A DNA stretch of 44,964 bases from Clostridiales bacterium (GTDB taxonomy: Bacteria > Bacillota > Clostridia > Oscillospirales > Oscillospiraceae): the NCBI GenBank assembly GCA_012719745.1, contig JAAXZS010000164.1, positions 1 to 44,964 on the forward strand, written 5' to 3'. Positions 37,201-44,964 of this stretch are shown piece after piece (the stretch's first letter is position 1; every line of letters begins with the position of its first letter). Position numbers and translations under genes: made by a program. The notes beneath the pieces were generated by a model, which was given only the letters and a program-made list of their open reading frames with translations, was not told where the DNA came from and searched no databases.

Positions 37201-38232
37201 ATGAAATTCATAAAAAGTAACGGATGGGGTTTGCTGCTGTGTCTGGCAATTGCCGTACCCAGCTGGCTGTTGGGAAAGCGGTTCCCGATTATTGGAGGCG
37301 CGGTGATTGCCATTCTGGCGGGCATGGTTATCACACTGTTGATCCGTAATAAAAGCGAAGTGGAGCGCGGCATTAAGTTTAGCTCCAAGAAGATATTGCA
37401 GTGGGCGGTCATCCTGCTGGGCTTTGGACTGAATCTGAACGTGGTCTGGCAGACGGGAAAGGAATCCCTGCCCATCATCATCTGCACCATCACCACATCA
37501 CTGGTCATTGCCTATGTTCTCCACCGGATCATGCATATTCCGGGCCGTATCTCCACGCTGGTAGGGGTGGGTTCCTCCATTTGCGGCGGCTCGGCCATCG
37601 CGGCCACCGCCCCGGTAATCGGCGCCGATGATGAAGAAGTGGCCCAAGCCATTTCGGTTATCTTCTTTTTCAATGTGCTGGCTGCCATACTTTTCCCCAG
37701 TTTCGGCTATCTGCTGGGTTTTGACACCACCTCGGGAGGCGCTTTCGGCGTGTTTGCCGGGACGGCCATCAACGACACTTCCTCCGTTACCGCGGCGGCT
37801 TCCACCTGGGACAGCATGTGGAATCTGGGCAGCGCCACACTGGATAAGGCGGTGACGGTGAAGCTGACCCGGACCATCGCCATCATTCCCATTACATTGA
37901 TTTTGGCCTTTGTGCGGACCAAAAAGGAAAAGAATACAGAGGGACAGAAGGTAAGTTTCCGTCAGATTTTTCCCTTTTTTATTCTCTATTTTCTGGGAGC
38001 GTCCCTCATCACCACCATCGCGGTGAGCTGCGGCGTCAGCAACTCCTTCTTCAATCCCCTCAAGGAACTGAGCAAGTTCCTGATCGTTATGGCCATGGCT
38101 GCCATTGGCCTCAACACCAACATCGTTAAGCTGGTAAAGACCGGCGGCAAGCCAATCCTCATGGGCTTTTGCTGCTGGGTGGGCATTACAGGCGTCAGCC
38201 TGCTGATGCAGCATCTGCTTCATATCTGGTAA
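37201..38232 (+). CDS. YeiH-family putative sulfate exporter (UPF0324)
   Basis: A 343-residue membrane protein with about ten hydrophobic segments. The family signature is clear: [17 protein letters not shown] near residue 70, [27 protein letters not shown] near 122, [14 protein letters not shown] near 190 and the terminal AAIGLNTNI repeat. Members are annotated as sulfate exporters, on weak evidence. ATG 37201 follows AAAGGAG; a longer start at 37138 would begin inside the promoter. It is controlled presumably by the divergent LysR gene. Confidence 0.9.
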   Translation: MKFIKSNGWGLLLCLAIAVPSWLLGKRFPIIGGAVIAILAGMVITLLIRNKSEVERGIKFSSKKILQWAVILLGFGLNLNVVWQTGKESLPIIICTITTSLVIAYVLHRIMHIPGRISTLVGVGSSICGGSAIAATAPVIGADDEEVAQAISVIFFFNVLAAILFPSFGYLLGFDTTSGGAFGVFAGTAINDTSSVTAAASTWDSMWNLGSATLDKAVTVKLTRTIAIIPITLILAFVRTKKEKNTEGQKVSFRQIFPFFILYFLGASLITTIAVSCGVSNSFFNPLKELSKFLIVMAMAAIGLNTNIVKLVKTGGKPILMGFCCWVGITGVSLLMQHLLHIW

Positions 38233-38234
38233 TA

Positions 38235-38273
38235 AAAAGGGCGGCGAATCAAAGTGCGATTCGCCGCCCTTTT
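38235..38273. terminator. Bidirectional terminator between the yeiH-family gene and the PPC-domain gene
   Basis: A perfect 16-base-pair stem (38235-38250 with 38258-38273), loop AAAGTGC, with A4 at the 5' edge and T4 at the 3' edge. It starts two bases after the yeiH stop and ends five bases beyond the end of the convergent gene. Confidence 0.9.
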
Positions 38274-38277
38274 GCGC

Positions 38278-38703
38278 TTAGGCAAAGGAAAAGAGATTCA
38301 GCCCGATGGCATCGTCAAACTGCCGTCCTACGCTGCCGGGATGCACGGTGACGATGATCTCACCGGTAGCGCTGATGACGGCCCGGTTCAGATGGCCGCC
38401 GGTAAAAATTCCCTTGTCGGGATTGCACACGGTGATGTGCAGATGCAGATAGGGTTTTTCCGCCTGACGGCTGATAGTGCCCAAAAGACTGGTAATCTCA
38501 AAATCACCGGTGTAGGTGGTGCTGTGATATTCTTTTTTTGCGGTTTCGAAGATGCCCACGGTAACCTCGCCCGCAGCACCGATGCCCCGGATGTCGGCAA
38601 ATGCGATGTTTTCCCGCAGGGCAAGCTCTGTCAGAGATGACACCGCCTCGTCACCCCGATCAAGCCGCACTGCGTAGGTGTTTCCCAGTTTTCTGTACTC
38701 CAT
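38278..38703 (-). CDS. PPC-domain (DUF296) protein
   Basis: A 141-residue single-domain protein of the PPC/DUF296 fold, which forms trimers and in plants is attached to AT-hook DNA-binding proteins. The signature is visible: FADIRGIGAAGEVTVGIF near 35, LHLHITVCNPDKGIFTGGHL near 86 with the clustered histidines that bind metal, and the C-terminal FDDAIGLNLF. The bacterial function is unsettled. It is the last gene of the dinB operon, separated from the MBL gene by three bases and using a GGGAGG inside the end of that gene. Confidence 0.88.
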   Translation of the reverse strand: MEYRKLGNTYAVRLDRGDEAVSSLTELALRENIAFADIRGIGAAGEVTVGIFETAKKEYHSTTYTGDFEITSLLGTISRQAEKPYLHLHITVCNPDKGIFTGGHLNRAVISATGEIIVTVHPGSVGRQFDDAIGLNLFSFA

Positions 38704-38706
38704 GTG

Positions 38707-39531
38707 TCATACCTCCCAATCAACCGGTGCCAGCTCAATGATCTCCAGATCATCCGGCACGAAAACAGGCCCGTGGTAAAAAGCGGCGGCCTCCGCGGTA
38801 TAGCGCTCCCTGCGCGTGGCCAATGTTTTATCCTCTGTGTGGTAAAGCACCAGATGGCGTGCCCTCAGCTCCTGCGCCATTTTGGCGGCGTCGGCCACGG
38901 TGCTGTGGTGCTTTTCATAGGGCTTGAAGGTATCCCGGTCGGCATACAGACAAAAGGCCTCCGTCAGCAGCCAATCGCAGTTTTCTACATAATCGTGGCT
39001 GACGGGAGCGTAAGATTCGTCCCCCAGACAGGTCAGTTTTTGCCCGTCCGGCAGAAGCGCCTGAAAACCAAACTGCTTGGCTTTGGTGGAGCAGATGTCG
39101 AAAACCGTCAGCTCCATGTCCAAAGCCGAAAAGCGGTCACCATTCTTCACCTCTTTGAGCAAAATGCGGGAACCCAGATGACGCAGCAGCTTGGGAGGAA
39201 AGAGGGCGGTGCAGAAGGTGTTCAGAAGCGAAACCAGTTCCTCATGGCAGTAGATGGTGAGATTCCCCTCATACTGTCCCTTGTTCAGTAGCGTGGCCAC
39301 CGCCCTTATGACCCAGATGACGCCCAGTACATGGTCGGTGTGAGCGTGGGTAACAAACATATGGTGTAGGTGGCCGAAGTCAAGTCCGGCCTTGCCGGCC
39401 TGGGAAAGAATCCCGTTGCCGCCGCCGGCATCCACCAGAAAAAACTCGGTGCCCTCGTCCTGCAAGGCAAAGCAGGTGTTGTAGCAGCGCGTGACCATGG
39501 CGTTGCCGGTGCCCAGCATCAATAATTTCAT
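38707..39531 (-). CDS. Metallo-beta-lactamase-fold hydrolase (RNase Z/ElaC-like)
   Basis: A 274-residue MBL-fold enzyme. The zinc motif THAHTDHVLG lies near residue 60, a second metal site in CLGDESYAPVSHD near 168 and the third His in EKHHSTVAD near 208. The overall pattern resembles small RNase Z-like phosphodiesterases, but no exosite arm is evident, so the substrate is open. It is the middle gene of the dinB operon, 13 bases after dinB, with GAGAGG before its ATG. Confidence 0.85.
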   Translation of the reverse strand: MKLLMLGTGNAMVTRCYNTCFALQDEGTEFFLVDAGGGNGILSQAGKAGLDFGHLHHMFVTHAHTDHVLGVIWVIRAVATLLNKGQYEGNLTIYCHEELVSLLNTFCTALFPPKLLRHLGSRILLKEVKNGDRFSALDMELTVFDICSTKAKQFGFQALLPDGQKLTCLGDESYAPVSHDYVENCDWLLTEAFCLYADRDTFKPYEKHHSTVADAAKMAQELRARHLVLYHTEDKTLATRRERYTAEAAAFYHGPVFVPDDLEIIELAPVDWEV

Positions 39532-39544
39532 TAATAAGACCTCT

Positions 39545-40762
39545 CTATTCCTCCGATTCTTCCCGGATTATTTTTGAAGTGGCGGTGCCAAAGGCAATGG
39601 CATCCTTCCCGAATTTGTGGCGAATGGCATCCATGGCTCCCTCCAGCTTTTCCTGCTTTTCCTTTTTCTGCGGCGCATTGGCGGATAAAAGATCCAGCTG
39701 CTCGCAGCCCTCCCCCAGCGGCAGGAGATGGATGGCGGTGACGGTAATCATCCGGATGGGGTTGGGCGCTTTCCAAGCCCCCTCCATCAGCTCAAGAGCC
39801 GCCCGGTAAATGTCCTTCATCAGATGGGTGGGGGTGGACAGCTGTTTTTGCCGGGATATATTCTTGAAGTTGGCGTCCCGGATCAGCACCTGTACGCCGC
39901 CGCAGTCAAGTCCGTGGCGCCGCAGTCGCATGGCTACACTGTCCGCCAGTAGGGAAACTCCGGTTTTGACCTCGTCCCAGCGTGTCAGATTGCGGCAGAA
40001 GGTGGTGCCGTTTCCCACGGATTTAATGGGCTCCTGTTCATTCTGCGGCCGGACCGGACTGCATTCCAGTCCGCAGGCATATTCATGGAGCTGAAGACCC
40101 GACTTGCCAAAAAGCGTTTCCAGCATGTCCGTGGGACACTGAGCCAGCTGTCCGATAGTGGTGACGCCGTATTGCCGCAGCACGCTCTGCGCGGCTTTTC
40201 CCACAAAGAGGAGGTCGCCCACCGGCAGGGGAAAGACAATTTCCTGCCAGTTGTCCCGGCTGATGACCGTGGTGGCATCCGGCTTTTTATAGTCGCTGCC
40301 CAACTTGGCAAATACCTTGTTAAAAGAGACCCCCACTGAAAGGGTCAGACCCAGCTCCCGTTTGACCCGTGCCCGGATGGCGTCGGCAACGACTTTTCCG
40401 TCTCCGCCGAAGAGGTGCATACTGCCGGTAATATCCAGCCAGCTTTCGTCGATACCGAAGGGCTCCACCAGGTCGGTGTATTGCCCGTAGATCTCGTTGA
40501 CCAGGTGGGAATAGTGGCGGTAAAGATCGTGATGTGGGGGTAGCAGGACAAGACCCGGCGCCTTTTTCCGGGCTTGCCAGATGGTCTCTGCCGTTACGAC
40601 ACCCAAACGCTTGGCCGGCTCGTTTTTGGCCAGAATAATGCCGTGCCGCGACTCGGGATCACCGCATACAGCCATGGGTACCTCCCGCAGATCCGGGTGG
40701 GAAAGCAGCTCCACAGAGGCAAAGAAACAGTTCAGATCGCAATGCAGAATGACCCGTTCCAT
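39545..40762 (-). CDS. dinB: DNA polymerase IV (Y-family)
   Basis: A 405-residue translesion polymerase. Catalytic acidic residues are D9 (in HCDLNCFFASVE) and D105/E106 (in FGIDESWLDITGS). The steric region YRHYSHLV, the thumb helix-hairpin-helix (TTIGQLAQCPTDMLETLFGK) and a little-finger domain (about 240-360) are all present. A C-terminal tail carries no clear beta-clamp motif. GGAGGG precedes its ATG. It heads a three-gene minus-strand operon and may be under SOS control. Confidence 0.93.
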   Translation of the reverse strand: MERVILHCDLNCFFASVELLSHPDLREVPMAVCGDPESRHGIILAKNEPAKRLGVVTAETIWQARKKAPGLVLLPPHHDLYRHYSHLVNEIYGQYTDLVEPFGIDESWLDITGSMHLFGGDGKVVADAIRARVKRELGLTLSVGVSFNKVFAKLGSDYKKPDATTVISRDNWQEIVFPLPVGDLLFVGKAAQSVLRQYGVTTIGQLAQCPTDMLETLFGKSGLQLHEYACGLECSPVRPQNEQEPIKSVGNGTTFCRNLTRWDEVKTGVSLLADSVAMRLRRHGLDCGGVQVLIRDANFKNISRQKQLSTPTHLMKDIYRAALELMEGAWKAPNPIRMITVTAIHLLPLGEGCEQLDLLSANAPQKKEKQEKLEGAMDAIRHKFGKDAIAFGTATSKIIREESEE

Positions 40763-40776
40763 CGCCTATCCCTCCT

Positions 40777-40796
40777 CAATCATTTGTTCTATTATA
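40777..40796 (-). promoter_or_regulatory. dinB promoter -10 box with a weak LexA-like site
   Basis: On the minus strand a perfect TATAAT (40791-40796) is followed at once by AGAACAAATGATTG (40777-40790), which agrees with the Firmicutes LexA box CGAACRNRYGTTYC at about 11 of 14 positions, failing at an inner T and both ends. The nearest TTGACT is 22 bases from the -10 box, too far, so the -35 box is unclear. The SOS reading is tentative and leans on dinB being a common LexA target. Confidence 0.35.
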
Positions 40797-40827
40797 ACAT
40801 GCTTGCCGTTCGCTGAAAAGTCAAAAA

Positions 40828-40859
40828 AGCCGCCGATACAGAAAATCGTATCGGCGGCT
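40828..40859 (-). terminator. Terminator of the riboflavin transporter gene
   Basis: A perfect 12-base-pair stem (40828-40839 with 40848-40859), loop of eight, followed on the minus strand by a T-run (40823-40828). It lies five bases after the end of the minus-strand transporter gene. Confidence 0.88.
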
Positions 40860-40864
40860 CTGGT

Positions 40865-41449
40865 TTATCGGTGGAGAAGAGGAGACAGAGGTTTATAAAT
40901 AAGAAAGCACAAAAGCATATCCAGCAGTCCCTTGACCAGTGTGAAAGGTGCATTGAACACCGTCAGGCATTCCAAAAGGCCGTTGACGCCGGGACGAATC
41001 TGCTGATACATATTGATGATGGCGTCAATGGGCATAAAGTTGGCGTAGATGGGATAGGTAATAAAGTAGTTGACGGGAATGCTGAGCAGGGCCATCAGTA
41101 CGGCACCGGCGAAAGCACCGATGAGTGCGTTCTTGCGGCTCTTTTTACGCCGGTAGAGGATCCCGGCGGGCACCACGAAGCAGACGCCCAGCATAAAGTT
41201 GCACAGCTCCCCCACACAGCCGGTAGAGGTACGCAGGCAGTTGATGAGGTTCTTGATAAGACAAACCGCCACGCCGCTGACCGGACCCAGAGAAAAGGAT
41301 GCCAGCAGCGCCGGCAATTCGGAAAAGTCCAGCTTGATAAACGGGGGAATCAGGAAGGGAATGGGGAAATCCAGAAACATCAGGACGGTGGCCACCGCCG
41401 CCAGCATGGCGGTCACGGTGATTTTGTGGGTTCTTGCTTTTGCAGACAT
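40865..41449 (-). CDS. ribU: ECF transporter S component, riboflavin (RibU)
   Basis: A 194-residue membrane protein with six hydrophobic segments that binds riboflavin and hands it to a shared ECF energy-coupling module encoded elsewhere. It shows the RibU-type start (KITVTAMLAAVATVLMFLDFPIPF), the PPFIKLDFSELPALLASF segment, and KNLINCLRTSTGCVGELCNF. ATG 41449 has AAAGGAG upstream; a GTG at 41461 would overlap that site. Substrate assignment is strongly supported by the FMN riboswitch in its leader. Confidence 0.92.
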   Translation of the reverse strand: MSAKARTHKITVTAMLAAVATVLMFLDFPIPFLIPPFIKLDFSELPALLASFSLGPVSGVAVCLIKNLINCLRTSTGCVGELCNFMLGVCFVVPAGILYRRKKSRKNALIGAFAGAVLMALLSIPVNYFITYPIYANFMPIDAIINMYQQIRPGVNGLLECLTVFNAPFTLVKGLLDMLLCFLIYKPLSPLLHR

Positions 41450-41484
41450 GGGAAGATACACTCCTTTTTTCCAATAAAGATGTC

Positions 41485-41517
41485 AAAACACCTTGAAAGA
41501 AATTGTCTTCCAAGGTG
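41485..41517 (-). terminator. Expression-platform terminator of the FMN riboswitch
   Basis: Between the aptamer and ribU, the minus-strand RNA folds into an 11-base-pair stem (41507-41517 with 41489-41499, loop of seven, one G-U pair) followed by UUUU. A weaker five-pair hairpin with a UCUUUUUU tail lies upstream at 41526-41548. High FMN would favour the stop and reduce riboflavin uptake. Confidence 0.75.
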
Positions 41518-41557
41518 CACGCATCAAAAAAGAGCATACCAAATATGCCGTACACGC

Positions 41558-41668
41558 CTTCTCTCATCCAGACTGTACTGTCGGTACCGGAATTGCACCG
41601 GTTCCTGCGATGTAGCATCGCTTGCGGACTGTTACCGCCGGTGGGGAATTACACCCCGCCTCGAAGAC
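41558..41668 (-). ncRNA. FMN riboswitch (RFN element)
   Basis: Read on the minus strand, the region contains the well-known RFN segments in order: CTTCGAGGCGGGGTGTAATT, CCCCACCGGCGGTAA, CAGTCCGC, AGGAACCGGTGCAATTCCGG, TACCGACAGTACAGTCTGGA and TGAGAGAAG. All conserved stems of the six-helix fold are present. It lies about 110 bases before ribU and should lower expression when FMN is plentiful. Confidence 0.96.
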
Positions 41669-41694
41669 AAATGATTCAGTTGTTTTTCTCTATT

Positions 41695-41723
41695 TTCATA
41701 CGATATTTTGTCGCAAATTGCAA
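41695..41723 (-). promoter_or_regulatory. Promoter of the FMN riboswitch-ribU transcript
   Basis: On the minus strand, TTGCAA (41718-41723) and TATGAA (41695-41700) are 17 bases apart, each four of six. The start would be near 41688, about 20 bases before the aptamer. Confidence 0.45.
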
Positions 41724-41780
41724 CCCCTTATTTATACATCAATTTGCAATGAATATTTATTGTAATTCGATAAATAATAG

Positions 41781-41809
41781 TTGACAATCAATACATGCTG
41801 TGATACAGT
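41781..41809 (+). promoter_or_regulatory. Promoter of the DUF2975-HTH-DUF4173 operon
   Basis: A perfect TTGACA (41781-41786) is followed after 17 bases by TACAGT (41804-41809; four of six). The start codon of the first gene is 32 bases further on. Confidence 0.6.
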
Positions 41810-41840
41810 AACGGAAAAGCAAAGAATATGGAGGCAAAAA

Positions 41841-42317
41841 ATGATGAAGCATGGTTCTGTCTGGTTGCGCTCGCTGATTGTTGGGGCGGCATTTTGTGGT
41901 GTGGCGGTCTTTTTTATAATTGTACCCTTTGGTGGGCGGAGTCTGGCCGAAGAAAATCCGGAACTGGCCTGGTGCTACTGGCCGTGGATGATACTCATCT
42001 GGTTGTGTGCGCTGCCCTGCTTTGCGTCATTGATTCCGGGATGGCAGCTTTTCGGCCGCATCGGACACAACAGTGCCTTTTGCCGCGAAAACGCAGCCTG
42101 CCTGCGAATTATCTCCCGTCTGGCCTTTGGTGACAGCGCTCTTTTTCTGCTGGGCAATCTGCTTTATTTCCTGTTGGGCATGAACCATCCGGCATTGTTG
42201 CTGCTGTCGCTGCTGCTGTGCTTTGCGGGCGCCGCGGTGGGCATCACAGCGGCGGTGCTGTCCCATCTGGTGCTGGAAGCCGCCCTTTTGCGGGAAGACA
42301 GCGAGCTGACGATCTGA
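41841..42317 (+). CDS. DUF2975-family membrane protein
   Basis: A 158-residue protein with four membrane segments (about 10-30, 48-68, 100-122 and 126-150) and a cytoplasmic loop containing the family's FGRIGHNSAFCRENAACLRIISR pattern near residue 72. This matches DUF2975, seen in B. subtilis YoaS. ATG 41841 has GGAGG at 41830-41834; a longer reading would begin at the -35 box. It is followed by a small Cro-type regulator, the usual companion of DUF2975. Its biochemical role is unknown. Confidence 0.85.
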   Translation: MMKHGSVWLRSLIVGAAFCGVAVFFIIVPFGGRSLAEENPELAWCYWPWMILIWLCALPCFASLIPGWQLFGRIGHNSAFCRENAACLRIISRLAFGDSALFLLGNLLYFLLGMNHPALLLLSLLLCFAGAAVGITAAVLSHLVLEAALLREDSELTI

Positions 42318-42325
42318 GGTGTATG

Positions 42326-42532
42326 ATGATTGTATTCAATATTGATATTATGCTGGCCACACGCAAAATGAGCCTCACGGAGCTGTCGGAAAAGGTGGGG
42401 ATCACACTGGCCAATCTGTCCATTTTGAAAACCGGCAAGGCCAAGGCGGTGCGGGTGGAGACGCTGAACAAGCTGTGCGCGGCCCTTGACTGCCAGCCGG
42501 GGGATCTGCTGGCCTATCGGGAAGAATCGTAA
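42326..42532 (+). CDS. Small Cro/XRE-type helix-turn-helix regulator
   Basis: A 68-residue DNA-binding protein that is a single HTH domain: MLATRKMSLTELSEKVGIT, then LANLSILKTGKAKAVRVETL and a final CAALDCQPGDLLAYRE, the YozG-like pattern. ATG 42326 follows AGGTG (42317-42321) by four bases; an ATG three bases earlier is also possible. It lies eight bases after the DUF2975 gene and probably controls this operon. Confidence 0.88.
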   Translation: MIVFNIDIMLATRKMSLTELSEKVGITLANLSILKTGKAKAVRVETLNKLCAALDCQPGDLLAYREES

Positions 42533-42544
42533 AAGGAGGCTTAC

Positions 42545-43837
42545 ATGGAAAATTTCAGTGTGACACCGGAGCAGCCGCATTTCGGCATGCCGGCTCGGCA
42601 GCCGTTTCAGACCCGCCCCGGGGAGCAAAAGGCTCTGCTGGGTTCCTACTTGCTGGCGTATCTGTATGTGTGGACTTTTTTTTGCTATTTTTCATCTGAT
42701 ACAATTGTCTGGCAAAAAATTGGCATGGTGTGTTTCTCTTGCCTGCTTTGTCTGGCAACAGCGTGGGTGTTTCATGGGGAAAAAGCGTCAAAGGAGTGCT
42801 ATGTGTGGTTGGCCTGCACAGCGGTCATTCTCATTAGCATCCTTGCGGGACGGGGGCGTGTCTGGAGCGGGTATGGTACTGTTTTTCTCCATGCTTACGC
42901 GGTCTATTGGATTCTTGTCCGCTCCGGCCGGCTGATGGAAGGGGAAAGCGGCGGCTTTTTGCCGCTGGATGTACTCAATGGCTTTATAATCTTTCCATTT
43001 CATGACTTCTTCCTCCGCATCCGTGTTCTGTTTTCCAGAAGTGAGACGGAAAAAGAGGCAAACAGGAAAAATATTCTGCCGGTGCTGCTGGCAGTTGCGG
43101 CCTCTGTGGTGCTGCTGTACCTGGCTGGCTCTCTACTGCGGCAGGCGGATAAATCCTTTAGACTATTGTTGGATGGGATGCTTGGTTGGATCAGGTTGCC
43201 TCGTATATCGGAATTTATATTTCGCCTTATCCTCAGCCTGCCGGTAGGGGCTTATCTTTACGGGCTGCTATTTGGAACGGCACGGCGTCAGCCGGAAAAA
43301 TTAAAGGAAAGGGCCGGTATGATTCGTAACAGCCTTACAAAACTGCGAAAAGTGCCGGAAACGGCATGGAGCGTTCTACTCTTGGCTTTTTGTCTGTTGT
43401 ATTTGCTGTTTTTCGTGATCCAGGGAACCTATATCTTCGGTGCCTTTTCCCAAGCGCTGCCTGAAGGCTTTACGGTAGCTCGCTATGCCCGGCAAGGCTT
43501 CTTTGAACTGTGCCGCGTTATGGCGCTGAATTTGCTGCTGCTTTGGATCGTGACGCGCAGCAGTCAAGCGTCGGTGCGGCAGAATAAGCCTCTGCTGACA
43601 ATCTGCACCGTTTTACTGGGGGAGAGTCTGCTGCTGGCTGTTACCGCTTTTTCTAAGATATTTTTATATATCAGCTGCTTTGGCTTTACCCCACTGCGGC
43701 TTCAGAGTGCCTGGCTGGTTTCCGTTCTTTTTGCGCTATGCATTGCGGTGCTCGTTTCACTGTGGAGCGGCAAAAAAACGGCCAATGCCTGGGTCCTGTT
43801 TGCCGGGGTCACGCTGGCGCTGTTGAATCTCTATTAA
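42545..43837 (+). CDS. DUF4173/DUF4153-type membrane protein
   Basis: A 430-residue protein with about ten to twelve membrane segments after a short soluble N-terminus (1-28). The family signature is ARYARQGFFELCRVMALNLLLLW near residue 315, preceded by GTYIFGAFSQALPEGFT. It often lies beside DUF2975 and small HTH genes in Firmicutes, as here. No catalytic motif is seen. An AAAGGAGG lies directly upstream. Confidence 0.82.
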   Translation: MENFSVTPEQPHFGMPARQPFQTRPGEQKALLGSYLLAYLYVWTFFCYFSSDTIVWQKIGMVCFSCLLCLATAWVFHGEKASKECYVWLACTAVILISILAGRGRVWSGYGTVFLHAYAVYWILVRSGRLMEGESGGFLPLDVLNGFIIFPFHDFFLRIRVLFSRSETEKEANRKNILPVLLAVAASVVLLYLAGSLLRQADKSFRLLLDGMLGWIRLPRISEFIFRLILSLPVGAYLYGLLFGTARRQPEKLKERAGMIRNSLTKLRKVPETAWSVLLLAFCLLYLLFFVIQGTYIFGAFSQALPEGFTVARYARQGFFELCRVMALNLLLLWIVTRSSQASVRQNKPLLTICTVLLGESLLLAVTAFSKIFLYISCFGFTPLRLQSAWLVSVLFALCIAVLVSLWSGKKTANAWVLFAGVTLALLNLY

Positions 43838-43847
43838 TGATAAGAAG

Positions 43848-43878
43848 AAAACGGCGAAGCAGAATGCTTCGCCGTTTT
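43848..43878. terminator. Bidirectional terminator between the DUF4173 gene and the SDR gene
   Basis: A perfect 14-base-pair stem (43848-43861 with 43865-43878) with a three-base loop, ending in TTTT on one side and AAAA on the other. It lies between two convergent genes. Confidence 0.88.
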
Positions 43879-43889
43879 AAATATAGCAA

Positions 43890-44915
43890 TCAGATTCGCC
43901 GTTTTCCCCGTAGCCAGAGATACTCTTCCCGAATGGTCTTCTCCATGGGGCGGCAGGTATAAGCCAACTCCAAATCTGCCTTTTCGTGGGAAAAGCGGGA
44001 ATTGGAGGTGAGAGTATAGAGGGAGTAGGGCGTGTATAGCGGCGGCTGGCGTAAAATCTTATAATAGACCTCCGACAGCGGTGCTGTACCCTTGGCAAAC
44101 CAAAGAGGCAGGAAGGAACGGATGGGCCGCAGCCCGGTAATCTCGTGGAACAGCTCCAGAATCTGTCGCACGGAGTAGTATCGGTTGGACAGTATGTAGG
44201 TTTCTCCCAATCTGCCCTTTTCGCAGGCGGATATGATTCCCTGTGCCACATCCCGCACATCCACAAAGTCATAGCCACCGCCTGCAACGCCGGCGGTAAG
44301 ATGCCCCTTGCAGTAGTCAATCAACAGTTGAGTCAGATTACCCCGGCCGTAATCGTTGGGGCCGCAGATACCGGAGGGATGCACGACCACCACGGGAAGG
44401 CCCTTTGCGCCGGCGGCCAGCACATGCCGCGTAGTCTCCGCCTTTGCCTTGGCATAGCAGCCTTTCACAAGGTCAGGATCAAAGCGTTTTGTTTCCCGGA
44501 TCAGATGTCCCCGCGGGGCCTCCGGAATGGCATGGACAGAGCTGACATAGACAAGGCGGCTTACCTGATATTTTTCACACAGCGAGAGAATATGGTCGGT
44601 GGCGGTTACATTCACATCATAAACGCGCTGATCCATACGGCTGGCAATAGAGACCATGCCCGCACAGTGGATGACGATCAGTGATTCATCCGGGTCGTAA
44701 CTAAAACAGGGCTCAATGGTTTCAGGCTGCAAAATATCGCCCGCAAAAATAGCGGCGGCATCCGGCAGTTCCGCCTTATTTTCATCGCCCGGCAGGACAA
44801 GACCCCGTACCCGCTTACCCCGCCGAATCAACTCCTTGACCAGCGTATTTCCCAAGTATCCGGCCGCGCCTGTGACAAGATAAATGGTGTTATCTGTAAT
44901 TTTTGCAGTTTCCAT
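43890..44915 (-). CDS. NAD(P)-dependent epimerase/dehydratase (extended SDR)
   Basis: A 341-residue extended short-chain dehydrogenase. The nucleotide-binding TGAAGYLG lies near residue 15, the strand IHCAGMVSI near 80, a serine in YVSSVHAIPE near 125, and the catalytic Tyr-x3-Lys in CYAKAKAET near 150. The later PSGICGPNDYG and YDFVDVRDVA motifs fit the dihydroflavonol-reductase-like branch. ATG 44915 follows GGGAGGTGAT; a start at 44942 would lie on the -10 box. The substrate is unknown. It stands alone. Confidence 0.88.
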   Translation of the reverse strand: METAKITDNTIYLVTGAAGYLGNTLVKELIRRGKRVRGLVLPGDENKAELPDAAAIFAGDILQPETIEPCFSYDPDESLIVIHCAGMVSIASRMDQRVYDVNVTATDHILSLCEKYQVSRLVYVSSVHAIPEAPRGHLIRETKRFDPDLVKGCYAKAKAETTRHVLAAGAKGLPVVVVHPSGICGPNDYGRGNLTQLLIDYCKGHLTAGVAGGGYDFVDVRDVAQGIISACEKGRLGETYILSNRYYSVRQILELFHEITGLRPIRSFLPLWFAKGTAPLSEVYYKILRQPPLYTPYSLYTLTSNSRFSHEKADLELAYTCRPMEKTIREEYLWLRGKRRI

Positions 44916-44940
44916 GCAGATCACCTCCCGCATTTTCTCC

Positions 44941-44946
44941 ATTATA
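44941..44946 (-). promoter_or_regulatory. -10 box of the SDR gene promoter
   Basis: A perfect TATAAT on the minus strand, 25 bases before the start codon. The -35 box would lie at or beyond the window edge and cannot be judged. Confidence 0.45.
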
Positions 44947-44964
44947 GCGCAATAAAAATAAAAG

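Noticed and set aside
40819..40824. TTGACT as the -35 box of dinB
   Set aside because: It is 22 bases from the TATAAT, too far for a standard promoter.

Overview
The window looks like chromosomal DNA of a spore-forming, single-membrane member of the Bacillota, most likely a Clostridia/Oscillospiraceae-type gut anaerobe. The evidence is an intact sigK gene, strong GGAGG-type ribosome binding sites, a type IV pilus set without a secretin, an ECF-type riboflavin transporter behind an FMN riboswitch, and a DUF2975 - HTH - DUF4173 membrane cassette typical of Firmicutes. The genus assignment is inference only. I saw no rRNA, tRNA, insertion sequence, phage gene or CRISPR array.

Positions 1-15775 are one long plus-strand surface-polymer operon with its own promoter (6-34) and a strong terminator (15735-15774). 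It makes GDP-mannose (phosphohexomutase, ManA, ManC) and converts it to what should be GDP-D-rhamnose (Gmd, Rmd). It carries two GT4 glycosyltransferases, an ABC-2 exporter of the Wzm/Wzt type with a C-terminal cargo-binding domain, and a three-part acetyltransferase. It ends with an unusual trio: a membrane sulfatase/LTA-synthase-fold protein, a fusion of a YidC/Oxa1-like membrane domain to a CDP-glycerol glycerophosphotransferase domain, and a small 'YIDP' membrane protein. The simplest reading is a D-rhamnose-containing glycan, exported by the ABC transporter and probably decorated with acetyl and glycerophosphate-like groups.

Positions 15785-17431 hold a minus-strand TIGR04255-like gene and the mother-cell sigma factor gene sigK. 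A structured, AT-rich, gene-free stretch follows (17432-17766).

Positions 17767-33391 are a complete Gram-positive type IV pilus operon. It runs: a giant 2083-residue modular pilin, three minor pilins (GspK/PilX-, PilV- and PilW-like), PilB, PilT, PilC, the major pilin PilA, prepilin peptidase PilD, and the PilM-PilN-PilO alignment complex. The giant pilin has a normal class III leader and pilin helix, followed by about 1900 residues of GLUG/beta-helix-like repeats in three units of about 600 residues. It is the best candidate here for a new surface adhesin system: a retractable pilus with a very large presumed tip protein. Two strong RNA structures flank the pilA gene.

Positions 33500-36240 hold a transcription unit with a 39-codon leader peptide rich in Tyr/Trp codons, followed by an intrinsic terminator, an unassigned multi-pass membrane protein and an M20 amidohydrolase. 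This is the layout of ribosome-mediated attenuation. Positions 36239-44964 are more ordinary: a LysR regulator divergent from a YeiH-family exporter; a minus-strand dinB - MBL hydrolase - PPC-domain operon; an FMN riboswitch with a RibU-like gene; the DUF2975/HTH/DUF4173 operon; and a minus-strand extended SDR gene. Several convergent gene pairs here share a bidirectional terminator.
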